A DNA stretch of 64,000 nucleotides, taken from IMG/VR virus record IMGVR_UViG_3300010373_000002, positions 1 to 64,000 of that record, one strand, 5' to 3'. Shown here in pieces: positions 14,219 to 22,309 of the stretch. The translations under genes and the position numbers were made by a program. Numbering within the stretch: the first letter of the stretch is position 1; every line of letters begins with the position of its first letter. A model generated the notes under the pieces. The model saw nothing but the letters and a program-made list of their open reading frames with translations, was not told the DNA's origin and made no database searches. The stretch is from a virus.

Positions 14219-14583
14219 TCTGATTCGGCCTTTCTAAGCTCGTTGATTCTGTCGGTCGCTTTGCCGATTTGTTCCGCCAGGGACACAGATTGACTTTCGG
14301 CTCTCTCCATGTCGTATTTCAGCCGAGTTTTCGTCGCAAGAACCTTGATTGACTGGAGGGTTTTCTCCTCAAGGAGTTCTTCCGTGGCTTCAAGTTCCGT
14401 CTCAAAAGCTTCCTTTACGTCAAACCATTTAGATTCGTCTAAATCCTCGATGACTCGGAAATAGTTCTTTTCGTTGATTTGGCAATGTTCCAAGATTTCG
14501 ACCTTCTCGACTCTCGCCGGCGGGCCTCCGCGAACATACCTTGTAACCCAAACGAAGTCGCCGACTTTTGGTAGGTGGATCAT
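14215..14583 (-). CDS. Hypothetical protein, GDFVWV paralog A
   Basis: 122 residues. An N-terminal beta domain (VGDFVWVTRYVRGGPPARVEKVEIL) is followed by a long helix (ELEATEELLEEKTLQSIKVL and on). The gene upstream at 14580-14936 has the same plan (IGDFVWVMGNKHDAVKAEII), so the pair is a tandem duplication. The SH3-like start suggests a small binding module; this is inference. Confidence 0.7.
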   Translation of the reverse strand: MIHLPKVGDFVWVTRYVRGGPPARVEKVEILEHCQINEKNYFRVIEDLDESKWFDVKEAFETELEATEELLEEKTLQSIKVLATKTRLKYDMERAESQSVSLAEQIGKATDRINELRKAESE

Positions 14584-14936
14584 CGTTTTTCCTCTGTCTT
14601 TCTAAGTGTGGCGATTCTCAAAGAAACTTCGTCGATCGCTTCTTTCGTCGAACGATGAGCCGATGTGACTCTCAAGAGGGAACTATTCAGATTGTGAATC
14701 TCGTAAAGGCGACGATCATTAAGAGCGGCTATTTCATTAACATAATCCTCAAGAGCCTCAAGTCGAGTTGGGAAAATATCCTTAGTCTCAAGCCAAAGTT
14801 CGCCGCACTCACCGATCACCGTGAAACGTGACGGCTGATCAACGAACTCTGATTGGCGGATGATTTCGGCTTTCACGGCATCATGTTTGTTCCCCATAAC
14901 CCAAACGAAGTCGCCGATTTCCGGGTCGTTGATCAT
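14580..14936 (-). CDS. Hypothetical protein, GDFVWV paralog B
   Basis: 118 residues from the ATG at 14936, chosen because GGGAGGCG lies upstream; the longer frame has no ribosome site. A beta-rich N-terminus (PEIGDFVWVMGNKH) and a helical C-terminus parallel the gene at 14215. ATGA overlap with it. Confidence 0.7.
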   Translation of the reverse strand: MINDPEIGDFVWVMGNKHDAVKAEIIRQSEFVDQPSRFTVIGECGELWLETKDIFPTRLEALEDYVNEIAALNDRRLYEIHNLNSSLLRVTSAHRSTKEAIDEVSLRIATLRKTEEKR

Positions 14937-14955
14937 TCGTCGCCTCCCTGTGGTG

Positions 14956-15291
14956 TCAGATCGAGTCGAGCAAGGCTTTGGCTTCGTCGGAAAAACCGGC
15001 GACGAACTCATTCCAGAGCTTTTTGTTTGTTTCCTTCTCGTCGGTTTCCCTGAATCGCCTCAACATTTCGTACATCTTCGGCGCAGCGGTGATGAGGCGA
15101 GCGTTGGATTCCATGTCGCCGGATGTTTTCATGATCAAGCCTCTCTCGTACTCGTATTTCCACGAATACGTCGGCTCGCCGACAGTGCAAACAAGAGGTT
15201 CAAGATGGACGTATTGGGCATCGCTTGGAGTCGGCGCCCGAACGAAATTTCCGGGAAAACACTTCCACTCGCCCGGCGTGAAGTTGAGCAT
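14956..15291 (-). CDS. Phage protein with NARLI-AAP motif
   Basis: 111 residues. The segment MESNARLITAAPKMYEMLRR is the hallmark of a very widespread short phage domain (usually NARLIAAAPDLLEAL), preceded by a beta-rich region (GEWKCFPGNFVRAP...YVHLEPLVCTV). Biochemical function is unknown in the family. Confidence 0.75.
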   Translation of the reverse strand: MLNFTPGEWKCFPGNFVRAPTPSDAQYVHLEPLVCTVGEPTYSWKYEYERGLIMKTSGDMESNARLITAAPKMYEMLRRFRETDEKETNKKLWNEFVAGFSDEAKALLDSI

Positions 15292-15303
15292 GGTTCTCCT
15301 CCT

Positions 15304-15495
15304 TTACCAGTTTGAGCGAAATTGCTCTTTGACCCACGAATCGGAGTGATGTTCCTTGGCGATATTTTCTAATACCGCAACTTGTTTCTTGAGGTCGCCG
15401 ATTTGACTCTTGAGCGATGCTTCAAGTCTGTCTATAGTATTGCCGATCATCGCTGCTATTTCTGCTCGGCCAAGAGCGTCATCATGCTTGTGCAT
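15304..15495 (-). CDS. Small coiled-coil protein
   Basis: 63 residues with a clear heptad pattern (IGNTIDRLEASLKSQIGDLK, KQVAVLENIAKEH). Function unknown. Confidence 0.65.
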   Translation of the reverse strand: MHKHDDALGRAEIAAMIGNTIDRLEASLKSQIGDLKKQVAVLENIAKEHHSDSWVKEQFRSNW

Positions 15496-15496
15496 A

Positions 15497-15880
15497 TTAT
15501 CTCCATGTTCTCGGTAGTTCTTCGATCCATTCGGCCCCGTCGTCGTCTTTGATCGTCCATCCTTCTAAAGTATCGAAGGGAATATCAACCACTTTCACGA
15601 TGTCGAGTTCATGTGGGAAACCTTCGGCCTCTTTTCCTAAAGATTCGATGACGCCGACAAACCTGGGGTCGGAGCGAAGGGCTTTGTCGTAGTAGTTTGT
15701 GATGTAAAAAATATCCTGAGAGGTCCACGGACCACCACCACGAAAATCGGCTTCGTTCGATTGATTTGGTTCGCCATACGGATCGAACCCTTTCTTTGTG
15801 TACCCGAGTTCGACGAGCATATCGACGGCCTTTCGGCTCAACTCGAATCCGCCTGGCGTAGTGTGGATGACGACTTTCAC
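15497..15880 (-). CDS. Hypothetical phage protein, MKVVI family paralog
   Basis: 127 residues from a GTG at 15880, chosen for its GTGA overlap with the upstream stop and the AGGAAG ribosome site. VKVVIHTTPGGFELSRKAV, LRSDPRFVGVIESLGKEA and DIPFDTLEGWTI...EWIEELPRTW parallel the neighbouring gene. The family is widespread in phages (KVVIN/H start, DP-LV-VVE-LG, EWI-E-HRTW end) with no known function. Confidence 0.75.
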   Translation of the reverse strand: MKVVIHTTPGGFELSRKAVDMLVELGYTKKGFDPYGEPNQSNEADFRGGGPWTSQDIFYITNYYDKALRSDPRFVGVIESLGKEAEGFPHELDIVKVVDIPFDTLEGWTIKDDDGAEWIEELPRTWR

Positions 15881-16170
15881 GAGTCTTCGCTTCCTCTCCA
15901 TGTTCGGTGGTCTTCCGCGATCCATTCTTTGCCTTCGCTTTCTTCGATCCTCCATCCCCAGATGGAATCAAATGGGATGTCGATCACTTCAAAACTCTCG
16001 TAGTCGGAGGCTTGTTTGCCAAGTTGTTCGACCACCTGGACCAATCTCGGATCGCAACGGAAGGAATTGGAGTCGCAATCCTTGAGGTTGACCCCGAGAG
16101 CCAAGAGTTTATTCTTGGCGACTTCGGAAAGCGCGAAACCTCCAAAGCGAGCGTTAATGACGACTTTCAT
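15877..16170 (-). CDS. Hypothetical phage protein, MKVVI family
   Basis: 97 residues from the ATG at 16170, immediately after GGAGGCGGC. It has MKVVINARFGGFALSE, CDPRLVQVVEQLGKQA, VIDIPFDSIWGWRIEE and EWIAEDHRTWRG. It is a compact member of the same family as the gene at 15497, so the pair is a tandem duplication. Function unknown. Confidence 0.78.
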   Translation of the reverse strand: MKVVINARFGGFALSEVAKNKLLALGVNLKDCDSNSFRCDPRLVQVVEQLGKQASDYESFEVIDIPFDSIWGWRIEESEGKEWIAEDHRTWRGSEDS

Positions 16171-16679
16171 GCCGCCTCCTCCATTTCCGCCCAAAGTTTC
16201 TCGATAGCCTTCAGGTCATACCAGCGGCCGTACAAGCGATCTTGGTCCAAGCCCTTGACCTGACTGTCGATCGCCATGACCGGCCTCACCTTGAGCCGCG
16301 AGGAGCCTTTACGGACATCCTCGATCGTACACCAAAACTTACTTACCGACCTGCCGCAGTCGAGCGTGCCGGTCAATAGAACCTCGTCGCCGGCCGAGTA
16401 GAACGCCGCCAGCATCGACCCTCCAAAGCTGCCATGTTCCGCCAAAGAGATCGCCTCGATATCGTAGGTGCGGATAAACTGGGTTGCGCCATAGCCATCG
16501 CTGAATTCTAACTGCGTCGTCACGCCTTGCAGGTAGGGCCAAACCTTCATGAGATTCCGCTCTTTATTGATGCCGTGAATGATACAGCGGTGATTATGAA
16601 CCCGTAGGCCCCTTGGCGAGTACAGAGTCCCCGTGATCCTCACGTCGTCGAGCGGCCCATAGTCGGAGATGTCAATCAC
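16167..16679 (-). CDS. Hypothetical beta-rich protein
   Basis: 170 residues with repeated beta segments: DVRITGTLYSPRGLRVHNHRC (first half) and AGDEVLLTGTLDCGRS...FWCTIED (second half) look like an internal duplication. A helix closes the protein. It overlaps neighbours by ATGA. No family is recognised. Confidence 0.65.
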   Translation of the reverse strand: MIDISDYGPLDDVRITGTLYSPRGLRVHNHRCIIHGINKERNLMKVWPYLQGVTTQLEFSDGYGATQFIRTYDIEAISLAEHGSFGGSMLAAFYSAGDEVLLTGTLDCGRSVSKFWCTIEDVRKGSSRLKVRPVMAIDSQVKGLDQDRLYGRWYDLKAIEKLWAEMEEAA

Positions 16680-16876
16680 AGTTTAACCTCTTTCCAACCG
16701 CCTCTCGTTTCAGTCACTCGGACCTTGCCGAGATACTTTTTCTTGGGAGATTTCTTGGGGTCTCCGTACCAAGGGGAAGAAACGCAAAGCATCGCTTGAT
16801 CTTTAGAGTCAAAGCGAACCGTTGTCGGCTTCTCGCCCGGAGTCGTTATTCTCACTACATACATGATGCTTGCCAT
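16676..16876 (-). CDS. Small basic protein
   Basis: 66 residues, basic C-terminal half (KKSPKKKYLGKVRVTETRGG). The start at 16876 is supported by GCGGAG; an ATG at 16864 is possible. It overlaps the upstream gene by 68 bp in another frame, so one of the two boundaries may be wrong. Confidence 0.55.
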   Translation of the reverse strand: MASIMYVVRITTPGEKPTTVRFDSKDQAMLCVSSPWYGDPKKSPKKKYLGKVRVTETRGGWKEVKL

Positions 16877-17084
16877 TGTTCTCCGCTTTCCTTTTCTCGA
16901 TTACGCTGTCTAGTTCATAAATCGAATCCCACCTCCAGACCTCTCCCTTGACGTGGAGCCTGTTGCCGCAGCGACGACAATCCACGGATGACCCTTCGTG
17001 GTCGCCGCCGCCGCAGTCAAGGTGGTTCGTCAGAGCGGCTTTGCAGCACTTCGAGATGCCGCCGATCGCCAGGTTCTTAGGCAA
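16809..17084 (-). CDS. Zinc-ribbon small protein
   Basis: 91 residues. CCKAAL near residue 13 and CRRCGNRL near 36-43 suggest a zinc ribbon; the C-terminal third is hydrophilic. It overlaps the next gene by 68 bp and the upstream 45-residue membrane gene by 8 bp. No function is recognised. Confidence 0.55.
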   Translation of the reverse strand: MPKNLAIGGISKCCKAALTNHLDCGGGDHEGSSVDCRRCGNRLHVKGEVWRWDSIYELDSVIEKRKAENNGKHHVCSENNDSGREADNGSL

Positions 17085-17214
17085 CCTTGTCTCCTTCGGG
17101 GTCCATATCCCATTTCGCCATATCCTTGCGGTCCCGGATCGCCTCGATCGCCATCAGTGTCGCCAAGAAGATCATGCCGAGGCCCATGCCGATCAAAAAG
17201 TCAACGGAGATCAT
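17077..17214 (-). CDS. 45-residue membrane protein
   Basis: MISVDFLIGMGLGMIFLATL and MAIEAIRDRKD: one transmembrane span, then a charged tail. The start at 17214 overlaps the stop of the upstream gene by ATGA and has AAAGGA at good spacing, so this short ORF is well supported. Confidence 0.65.
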   Translation of the reverse strand: MISVDFLIGMGLGMIFLATLMAIEAIRDRKDMAKWDMDPEGDKVA

Positions 17215-18275
17215 TGCTGTCCTTTCCCTTGGTTGAATTCGCCGAACGAGATGGTCGGCCTTGCCGGGTAAGAGTTCTCAAGCCATTGACAGTAGGATCG
17301 TGCGGAACCGGCGGTCCCGAAGTGGCGGATGACGTCCTCGGGGCACACAGTAAGATAGGCATGTGATCCATCGATTCCCCATTTCTTTACATTCTCGACC
17401 AGCCTCGGCGTCACCCTCCAAGCCATATTGGTAATAGATATACGGTTAATATGATTAGACCATGCGATAAAGTGGTGATTCCCAAAAGTATCGGTGCAAT
17501 TAAACCATTCTAATTCCGGCTTCTTCGGCGTGGCCGGAGGGATGGTTGCCGCCGGCGGCTCGTCTAAGCCGTCAGAAAGTGCTTTCCTGTAATCTTTCGG
17601 AAGCGAGTATCCCCATAGATTGTTCTTCGGAACATCAACGTGGCATCCCAGTTGAAACAGTAACGATTCCGCCTCCTCTCTGGTTCTGAAACCAAGGGCA
17701 TCAAGTGAGCATCGACCCCTTTTGTCGTGGGTTGTGATGCAGAGTTCGAATGGAGAGCCTGGCAAGTGCGGCGAATAATAAATGAACGCTTCCTTAATGT
17801 TGGCTCCCAAGTGAGGCGTCGTTGATTTCCCCGCTTGCTCGGCGAGCCGCTTTTCGAGTTCAGCGATCTTGGCGTCGCGCTCGACTACCTTCTCTTGCAG
17901 TTGGTCGCGCTCGGCCTCGCGCGTAAGGACCTTGAGGGTCAGTTCCCGTTCGCGCTCGAATAGATTGGCGTCAAGTTCGGCCTGGAGGTCGGCGATCACG
18001 TCATTCATCTCTGCTTCCGCGTTCATCTTCGCCACCAGTTCGTCTTCTCTTCGTTGGCATACCTGTTTGACTTGATCGGAATCGGAGTAAGTTTCGGTTC
18101 CCTTTGGGACCAGATCACGGTGCGACTTCTCGTTCGTGTAGAGCGGATATCCAGGCTTGTCGGCCATATCTACTCGGTACAACTTGCCGTCCAGCGACGA
18201 ATACGCCGCCGAGAACCAGTTACCGTTCGCCTCTATCCGGGATTCCCAAACGAGGACATTGTGCGGGACATTCAT
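17211..18275 (-). CDS. Coiled-coil protein flanked by two W-WRV-CQxxE domains
   Basis: 354 residues. The N-terminal copy of the window's repeated domain (about 8-80: LVWESRIEANGNWF ... VKQVCQRREDEL) is followed by a long coiled coil (about 85-145, AELDANLFERERELTLKVLT and on). Then comes a middle beta region (FIYYSPHLPGSPFELCITTH) and a C-terminal second copy (about 265-345: LEWFNCTDTFGNHHF, MAWRVTPRLVENVKKWGI, ARSYCQWLEN). This is the minus-strand member of a family otherwise encoded at 4.5-7.1 kb. The architecture suggests a dimeric binder; function unknown. Confidence 0.7.
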   Translation of the reverse strand: MNVPHNVLVWESRIEANGNWFSAAYSSLDGKLYRVDMADKPGYPLYTNEKSHRDLVPKGTETYSDSDQVKQVCQRREDELVAKMNAEAEMNDVIADLQAELDANLFERERELTLKVLTREAERDQLQEKVVERDAKIAELEKRLAEQAGKSTTPHLGANIKEAFIYYSPHLPGSPFELCITTHDKRGRCSLDALGFRTREEAESLLFQLGCHVDVPKNNLWGYSLPKDYRKALSDGLDEPPAATIPPATPKKPELEWFNCTDTFGNHHFIAWSNHINRISITNMAWRVTPRLVENVKKWGIDGSHAYLTVCPEDVIRHFGTAGSARSYCQWLENSYPARPTISFGEFNQGKGQQ

Positions 18276-18532
18276 TGGTTGTCTCCTTTGTATGCGATTT
18301 CCGCAAGAATCTCCGCAATCTTTTTGACTGCCGCCATCCTCTCGCTTGTCGCGGCATTTTCGTCGTTGGCAAGTCTTGTCGCGGCGGCAATATTGACGAT
18401 CCTTTCTGCGGCGACGGAGGATTCCGCTCCCGCCTCCATGAGTTCAAAGTACGTTCCCACAGAGAAGGCGAATATCCTCGCCGAAAACATGCCGGCGACC
18501 TGATCGTCGAAACCGAGTTCTTCGAACTTCAT
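18272..18532 (-). CDS. Small helical protein
   Basis: 86 residues from the ATG at 18532 (AAAGGAAAC upstream and an ATGA overlap with the previous stop). Ala/Glu-rich helices (SSVAAERIVNIAAATRLAND, MAAVKKIAEILAEIAY). Function unknown. Confidence 0.65.
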   Translation of the reverse strand: MKFEELGFDDQVAGMFSARIFAFSVGTYFELMEAGAESSVAAERIVNIAAATRLANDENAATSERMAAVKKIAEILAEIAYKGDNQ

Positions 18533-19269
18533 TGCTCGTTTCCTTTCGTAGGTGAAGAACCTTTGAGAGCACTTCGCGATAAAAGCCTCGCATTGATAGC
18601 GTCCCGCCAAGCGTCGGTAAGGATTGCGTAGGCAAGGCGTCTCTGTTCCCAAGTAAACCAATCGTCCGGTTGATTTAAGGCGAACCCCCAATCTACTGCT
18701 ACCGCGTGATTAGTGGAGAGCGGGGAGTAGTCGTAGCGACCCGAGTGAATTCCCAGCATACATTTAATGCAGTCCGACATTTCTAGGCTTTCAAGGTTCG
18801 TCCTCTCCGCCCAGTCACGCGGATAAGTTGCGTCCATGTGCTTAAAGCCTTCGACCACTCGGCGGTCGGCTTCTTCTCGTGTTAGCATTCCCATACTCCT
18901 TCTACTTGTTTGACCTCTCGGAACCGCTCTCGATACTTCGCCCCCCCATTTCTGCGCTTCCGGCTCTAAATGCTCGGGGTCGGCCATAGCGAAATGATCC
19001 CAAATATGAAACAGTTTATATTTTACCATCTCAAAAAGTGCGGGAATACTGCAAGACCAGTCGTCGAAATCAAGCGAGTCGTCTCTCGCCACTAAAGCCC
19101 CGTTCTCCAACGGCGGGTCAACGCTGAGACGCCAAGGCGGATCGACGGGAACCAGCCTCCTGCCTTTGTACTCGATCCAGTTTAATTCCATCGCCCAGCA
19201 CTCCGCGTCATGGCGAGTGGTTGGGATTTGGTCGGAAAACAGTTTGATAGAAGTTTCTTTCGGAGTCAT
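18529..19269 (-). CDS. Hypothetical protein, first gene of minus operon
   Basis: 246 residues. Segments MELNWIEYKGRRLVPVDPPW, FEMVKYKLFHIWDHFA and LTREEADRRVVEGFKHMDAT show mixed alpha/beta character with many Trp. It lies directly behind the strong promoter at 19313-19341, so it heads the operon running to 12783. No family is recognised. Confidence 0.65.
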   Translation of the reverse strand: MTPKETSIKLFSDQIPTTRHDAECWAMELNWIEYKGRRLVPVDPPWRLSVDPPLENGALVARDDSLDFDDWSCSIPALFEMVKYKLFHIWDHFAMADPEHLEPEAQKWGGEVSRAVPRGQTSRRSMGMLTREEADRRVVEGFKHMDATYPRDWAERTNLESLEMSDCIKCMLGIHSGRYDYSPLSTNHAVAVDWGFALNQPDDWFTWEQRRLAYAILTDAWRDAINARLLSRSALKGSSPTKGNEQ

Positions 19270-19291
19270 TTATTCCCTTCTTAAACTCGCC

Positions 19292-19320
19292 TTGCGTTCC
19301 CTTAGACTGTATAGTATACT
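19292..19320 (+). promoter_or_regulatory. Overlapping divergent promoter, plus strand
   Basis: TTGCGT (19292-19297), 17-bp spacing, TATACT (19315-19320). The palindromic AGTATACT serves as -10 for both directions, so the two promoters cannot be occupied at once. It would drive the HTH gene at 19389. Confidence 0.55.
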
Positions 19321-19341
19321 CAATACAGAATACAGTGTCAA
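19313..19341 (-). promoter_or_regulatory. Near-consensus sigma-70 promoter, minus strand
   Basis: On the minus strand TTGACA (19341-19336), 17-bp spacing, TATACT (19318-19313). It drives the operon 19269 to 12783. It shares its -10 bases with an opposing promoter, and an inverted repeat ACTGTAT/ATACAGT (19306-19312, 19330-19336) brackets the core, suggesting repressor control. Confidence 0.8.
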
Positions 19342-19388
19342 GAGCCTACTGACGGAAAATTCCAGAATTTCACCGCAAGGAACCATCC

Positions 19389-19868
19389 ATGCTAAACCGC
19401 ACCAGGCACACGGATAGAACCGCCGCAATCCTCGAAGCACTCGGGGAAGGCAACAGCGTGGCGTATCTCGCCAAGGCTTACAAAGTATCGAGGCCCTACC
19501 TCTACAAGCTCCGCAAGAAACACTTCGGTTTGACTCGGAAACTGGCCGACGCGGACAAACTGGTCGAAGAGTACGTCGCCGACATGAACACGCTCGCTCC
19601 CACGTTCGCCGGGATCGCGCACGATCGATTCCTAGAGGATATCCAACGGATCACACTCACTGCAACCGACAAGGCGGAGGCGTTGGCCCAGGCCAGGATC
19701 GCCAAAGCGGCCTACTACTTCCGCGAACTGGTCGAAGCGATGCCCAAGGAAGAGGTTGACAAGTTAATGGACACCATCGGGGCCTTCTGGTTGCCGGATA
19801 TTTTTCTCAGGGAAAGGCCCAAGATTTCGCCCAACCTTCCCAAAATAATCAAAGGAGCGGGCGAGTGA
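19389..19868 (+). CDS. HTH DNA-binding protein
   Basis: 159 residues with an N-terminal helix-turn-helix (AILEALGEGNSVAYLAKAYK, VSRPYLYKLRKKHFG; about residues 14-48) of the homeodomain-like/transposase type. The remainder is helical (DKAEALAQARIAKAAYYFREL). It is the first gene of the plus-strand unit and is transcribed divergently from the minus operon, so it may regulate the shared promoter region. A small-terminase-like role is an alternative because such HTH + helical proteins also occur there. Confidence 0.65.
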   Translation: MLNRTRHTDRTAAILEALGEGNSVAYLAKAYKVSRPYLYKLRKKHFGLTRKLADADKLVEEYVADMNTLAPTFAGIAHDRFLEDIQRITLTATDKAEALAQARIAKAAYYFRELVEAMPKEEVDKLMDTIGAFWLPDIFLRERPKISPNLPKIIKGAGE

Positions 19869-19944
19869 CAAGCGGCAGATGTGATTGTTTCTGTTTTCCT
19901 TAAACCGATGACGCCAAAACGATTACGTCAGTAAATCACTAGGT

Positions 19945-19979
19945 AGAAGTTACACTTAAATCACTACATTACAGAAGAA
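19945..19979 (+). repeat. 35-bp shared element, copy 1
   Basis: A 35-bp sequence starting AGAAGTTACACTTAAATCAC lies 25 bp before the gene at 20005 and recurs with only 2 differences at 39225-39259 before the late genes. Its position suggests a promoter or activator site. Confidence 0.7.
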
Positions 19980-20004
19980 CAAGGTTCTTCTTAAAGAGGG
20001 AAGC

Positions 20005-20535
20005 ATGGGGACCGTCGTGAAGAAGAAGCGACCGCGAGACAATAAGACTTTGATTCCGAAAGGTTTCTCGTTCGAGGGCGTGCGGGCGCTGCTGAACTCG
20101 GAAATGTCGAATGTCGAAATCAGCAAGACTCTACGGATTACGCCTCAGCATTTCTATAGACTCTTGAAGGAATACGAAATTGAACGCGGCGTCGCGCCTA
20201 AAAAAGACAGCAAACCAAACAAAATGAACAAATTTACCGTCAAAGAATTGGCTTCGTTTATTGTCGATTATGCTTGCGAGGGCGATTTCGACGAGGATTG
20301 GGACGCTTCCGTTTTAATGCTCAAAGAGACATGGGAATACGTGAAAACCCAGTGTCAAAAGCGGAAGCGAAAGAAGAACGAAAAAGACATCGACTTCTTC
20401 GAACTTCTCAAATCCGAGATCATTTCGCTCATTATTCAGTCCGCACCGTCCATGCGACCTTTGATCCGCAAAAGAATCAACGAACTATTCGTCGTCCCGC
20501 CGCCGGACGACTACGAAGGAGAAGATGATGAGTAA
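20005..20535 (+). CDS. HTH protein with basic region
   Basis: 176 residues. HTH in SFEGVRALLNSEMSNVEISK...ITPQHFYRLLKEY (about 22-58), then a helical region with a basic block (QKRKRKKNEK) and a C-terminal acidic tail. The architecture resembles the 19389 protein. It lies directly behind the 35-bp shared element. It overlaps the next gene by ATGATGA. Probably a phage regulator. Confidence 0.65.
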   Translation: MGTVVKKKRPRDNKTLIPKGFSFEGVRALLNSEMSNVEISKTLRITPQHFYRLLKEYEIERGVAPKKDSKPNKMNKFTVKELASFIVDYACEGDFDEDWDASVLMLKETWEYVKTQCQKRKRKKNEKDIDFFELLKSEIISLIIQSAPSMRPLIRKRINELFVVPPPDDYEGEDDE

Positions 20536-20800
20536 TTTCGCCAAGCTGATCCAGCTTGTGTTCGGCGTCTTGGAAGGCTCCCTCAAGGGTTCCACGACCG
20601 TCCTTGAAAAACTGATGGTCGTTTACAACGCTTTCGCGACCGGAGGCATGGCGGCCGCAGTCAACGCCTTCTTGGTCGGCGTCCTCGGCTTGAACACGGG
20701 AACCGCCGGCGTCTTGCTCCCCGTCGTCCTGGCCGCAGTTACCGCACTCATTGATTATATGAACCGATTGAATCAGGGTTCCGAAGCTAAAACCTCTTGA
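20525..20800 (+). CDS. Small hydrophobic membrane protein, possible holin-like
   Basis: 91 residues with hydrophobic helices (AAAVNAFLVGVLGLNTGTAG, VLLPVVLAAVTALIDYM) and a short charged tail. Two membrane spans and the size fit a holin-like protein, but no lysis genes are adjacent, so this remains a guess. The ribosome site overlaps the previous gene. Confidence 0.5.
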   Translation: MMSNFAKLIQLVFGVLEGSLKGSTTVLEKLMVVYNAFATGGMAAAVNAFLVGVLGLNTGTAGVLLPVVLAAVTALIDYMNRLNQGSEAKTS

Positions 20801-20821
20801 AACTCGAACTAAGAGGCGATT

Positions 20822-21100
20822 ATGCAAGATACCGCATTCGATCCGTTCTACGGTTACTCTTACATTTGGTTCCTTAAAAGCGTGGGATGGCTCTGGGGAG
20901 GCGTAAACGTCCTCACAATGGGCTTCAATATACTCACGGTCATGGGGCCGATCCTGTTGGCGATCTCGGCCATCGTCGGCCATGTTCTCCAACATAAAGA
21001 CAAGCGGGCGCAGCGGGAATTCGAGCAGAAAAAGCACGATTTCCACGAGCGCAGAATTAAAGAGCGGGACGAGAGACAAAAAGATTCCAAGGACACATGA
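20822..21100 (+). CDS. Membrane protein with charged helical tail
   Basis: 92 residues. Hydrophobic segment about 15-58 (FLKSVGWLWGGVNVLTMGFN, ILTVMGPILLAISAIVGHVL), then a strongly charged helix (KRAQREFEQKKHDFHERRIK). It could be a membrane anchor or spanin-like component. It is encoded right after the other small membrane gene. Confidence 0.55.
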   Translation: MQDTAFDPFYGYSYIWFLKSVGWLWGGVNVLTMGFNILTVMGPILLAISAIVGHVLQHKDKRAQREFEQKKHDFHERRIKERDERQKDSKDT

Positions 21101-21118
21101 TGCGTATACGGAGGCGAT

Positions 21119-21604
21119 ATGTCGCTCTTAAAGATCGACGACGGAGATTCCTCGAAAGCCGCGCCTTGGATGCTCGATAAGATCACCGAACTCGCTCTGC
21201 TTTTGAAGGACCGCATCGGCATCGTCCCGGCTCTCCTCTTTGATTCCGGCGCGAGGTCTCACGGGGCCTTCATCAAGATCAGGGACGCGGACGATTTAAT
21301 CAAGTTGATCAAAGGCCGGCCGGAAGAGGCGTACAAAGACGAGGAAACCTACGGCGACGAACCTAACGGCGACGAAACGGTGATGGAGACGGGCGAGTAC
21401 CTGGAGCGGCACAGTCTCTCCTCGGGGCGGCTCGACGCCTTGACGGAATCGCTCGCCAAAATCCATCGGCTTCCTCGGCGGAGCAAACTCAAGCACATCT
21501 TGATTGCCCAAGCCGAACTCGCGCTGACGAAAGAATACGATCTCATATTGGAACGTGATTATGGCGATCCGGTCGGTCAGGAACTCAACGGAGACGCAGT
21601 TTAA
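21119..21604 (+). CDS. Hypothetical protein
   Basis: 161 residues with helices LDKITELALLLKDRIGIVPA and DALTESLAKIHRLPRRSK and an acidic middle. It shares a 1-bp stop/start overlap with the next gene. No family is recognised. Confidence 0.6.
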   Translation: MSLLKIDDGDSSKAAPWMLDKITELALLLKDRIGIVPALLFDSGARSHGAFIKIRDADDLIKLIKGRPEEAYKDEETYGDEPNGDETVMETGEYLERHSLSSGRLDALTESLAKIHRLPRRSKLKHILIAQAELALTKEYDLILERDYGDPVGQELNGDAV

Positions 21605-21966
21605 TGTTCGCGATTGCCCATAGCTCCCTCGCGTCCGCGTTCGTCTTGTGTTCGGTGTTGGTGTTGGTGATCGTCTACTTGTACCGCAAGAATTGGCCTT
21701 CGACTATCTTCGATGCGAAGTCTTACCGCCGGCACTTGGGACACGAGGGGTATCTGGTCTCTTGGAACAAAGTCAAAAGGTTCGACCACTCGGTCGATAT
21801 GAAGCGGACTCTTTGGGTGGCTCGCGTCAGTCATGTGAATTGCGATCATATCGACACCGTTGAGCGATCCAACCGCAAGCTGATCGCGGCGATCGAGGAA
21901 GCCGTCAACGTTTTGGACGCAAAGATTTTAGCCCAACAACCAAAGAAGGAGACATGGATTGATTAA
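21604..21966 (+). CDS. Membrane-anchored hypothetical protein
   Basis: 120 residues. An N-terminal span (SALASAFVLCSVLVLVIVYL region, about 8-27) is followed by a soluble alpha/beta part with a His/Cys-containing segment (VARVSHVNCDHIDTVERSNR). Function unknown. Confidence 0.6.
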   Translation: MFAIAHSSLASAFVLCSVLVLVIVYLYRKNWPSTIFDAKSYRRHLGHEGYLVSWNKVKRFDHSVDMKRTLWVARVSHVNCDHIDTVERSNRKLIAAIEEAVNVLDAKILAQQPKKETWID

Positions 21967-22309
21967 TTGCGAGCAGAAGAAGCGGCCCGCCTTTGGCTCT
22001 CGGTACACTTCCCGTCCCCGCTTGGACGTGTTCCGCACGAACAAGGCCACGATCGTCTTCAAGGCTCTCACGACGGGCAAGTGGCACAAGGGCCACCCCG
22101 TCTGCGCCCTCTACGTAGGCGGCACGCTGGGCGGCTTCACGCGATGCTGCCGTTGCGAAGGGGCGCACAACTCTCGCGAGCAAGCCATCGACTGCCCCGA
22201 GGCTCGGAAGCGTGCCAGGGAGATCGTCGGCAAAGACGTTGACCGGATGCTCGACGATTACCGTAAGACGGACGACAAGATTCTGCGAGAGGAGATGGCG
22301 GCAAAGTGA
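21959..22309 (+). CDS. Small Cys-containing protein
   Basis: 116 residues from a TTG at 21959 (AAGGAG upstream; 8-bp overlap with the previous gene). CEQKK near the N-terminus and CCRCEG...C at about 64-80 could form a metal site. The C-terminal part is charged and helical. No family is recognised. Confidence 0.55.
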   Translation: MINCEQKKRPAFGSRYTSRPRLDVFRTNKATIVFKALTTGKWHKGHPVCALYVGGTLGGFTRCCRCEGAHNSREQAIDCPEARKRAREIVGKDVDRMLDDYRKTDDKILREEMAAK

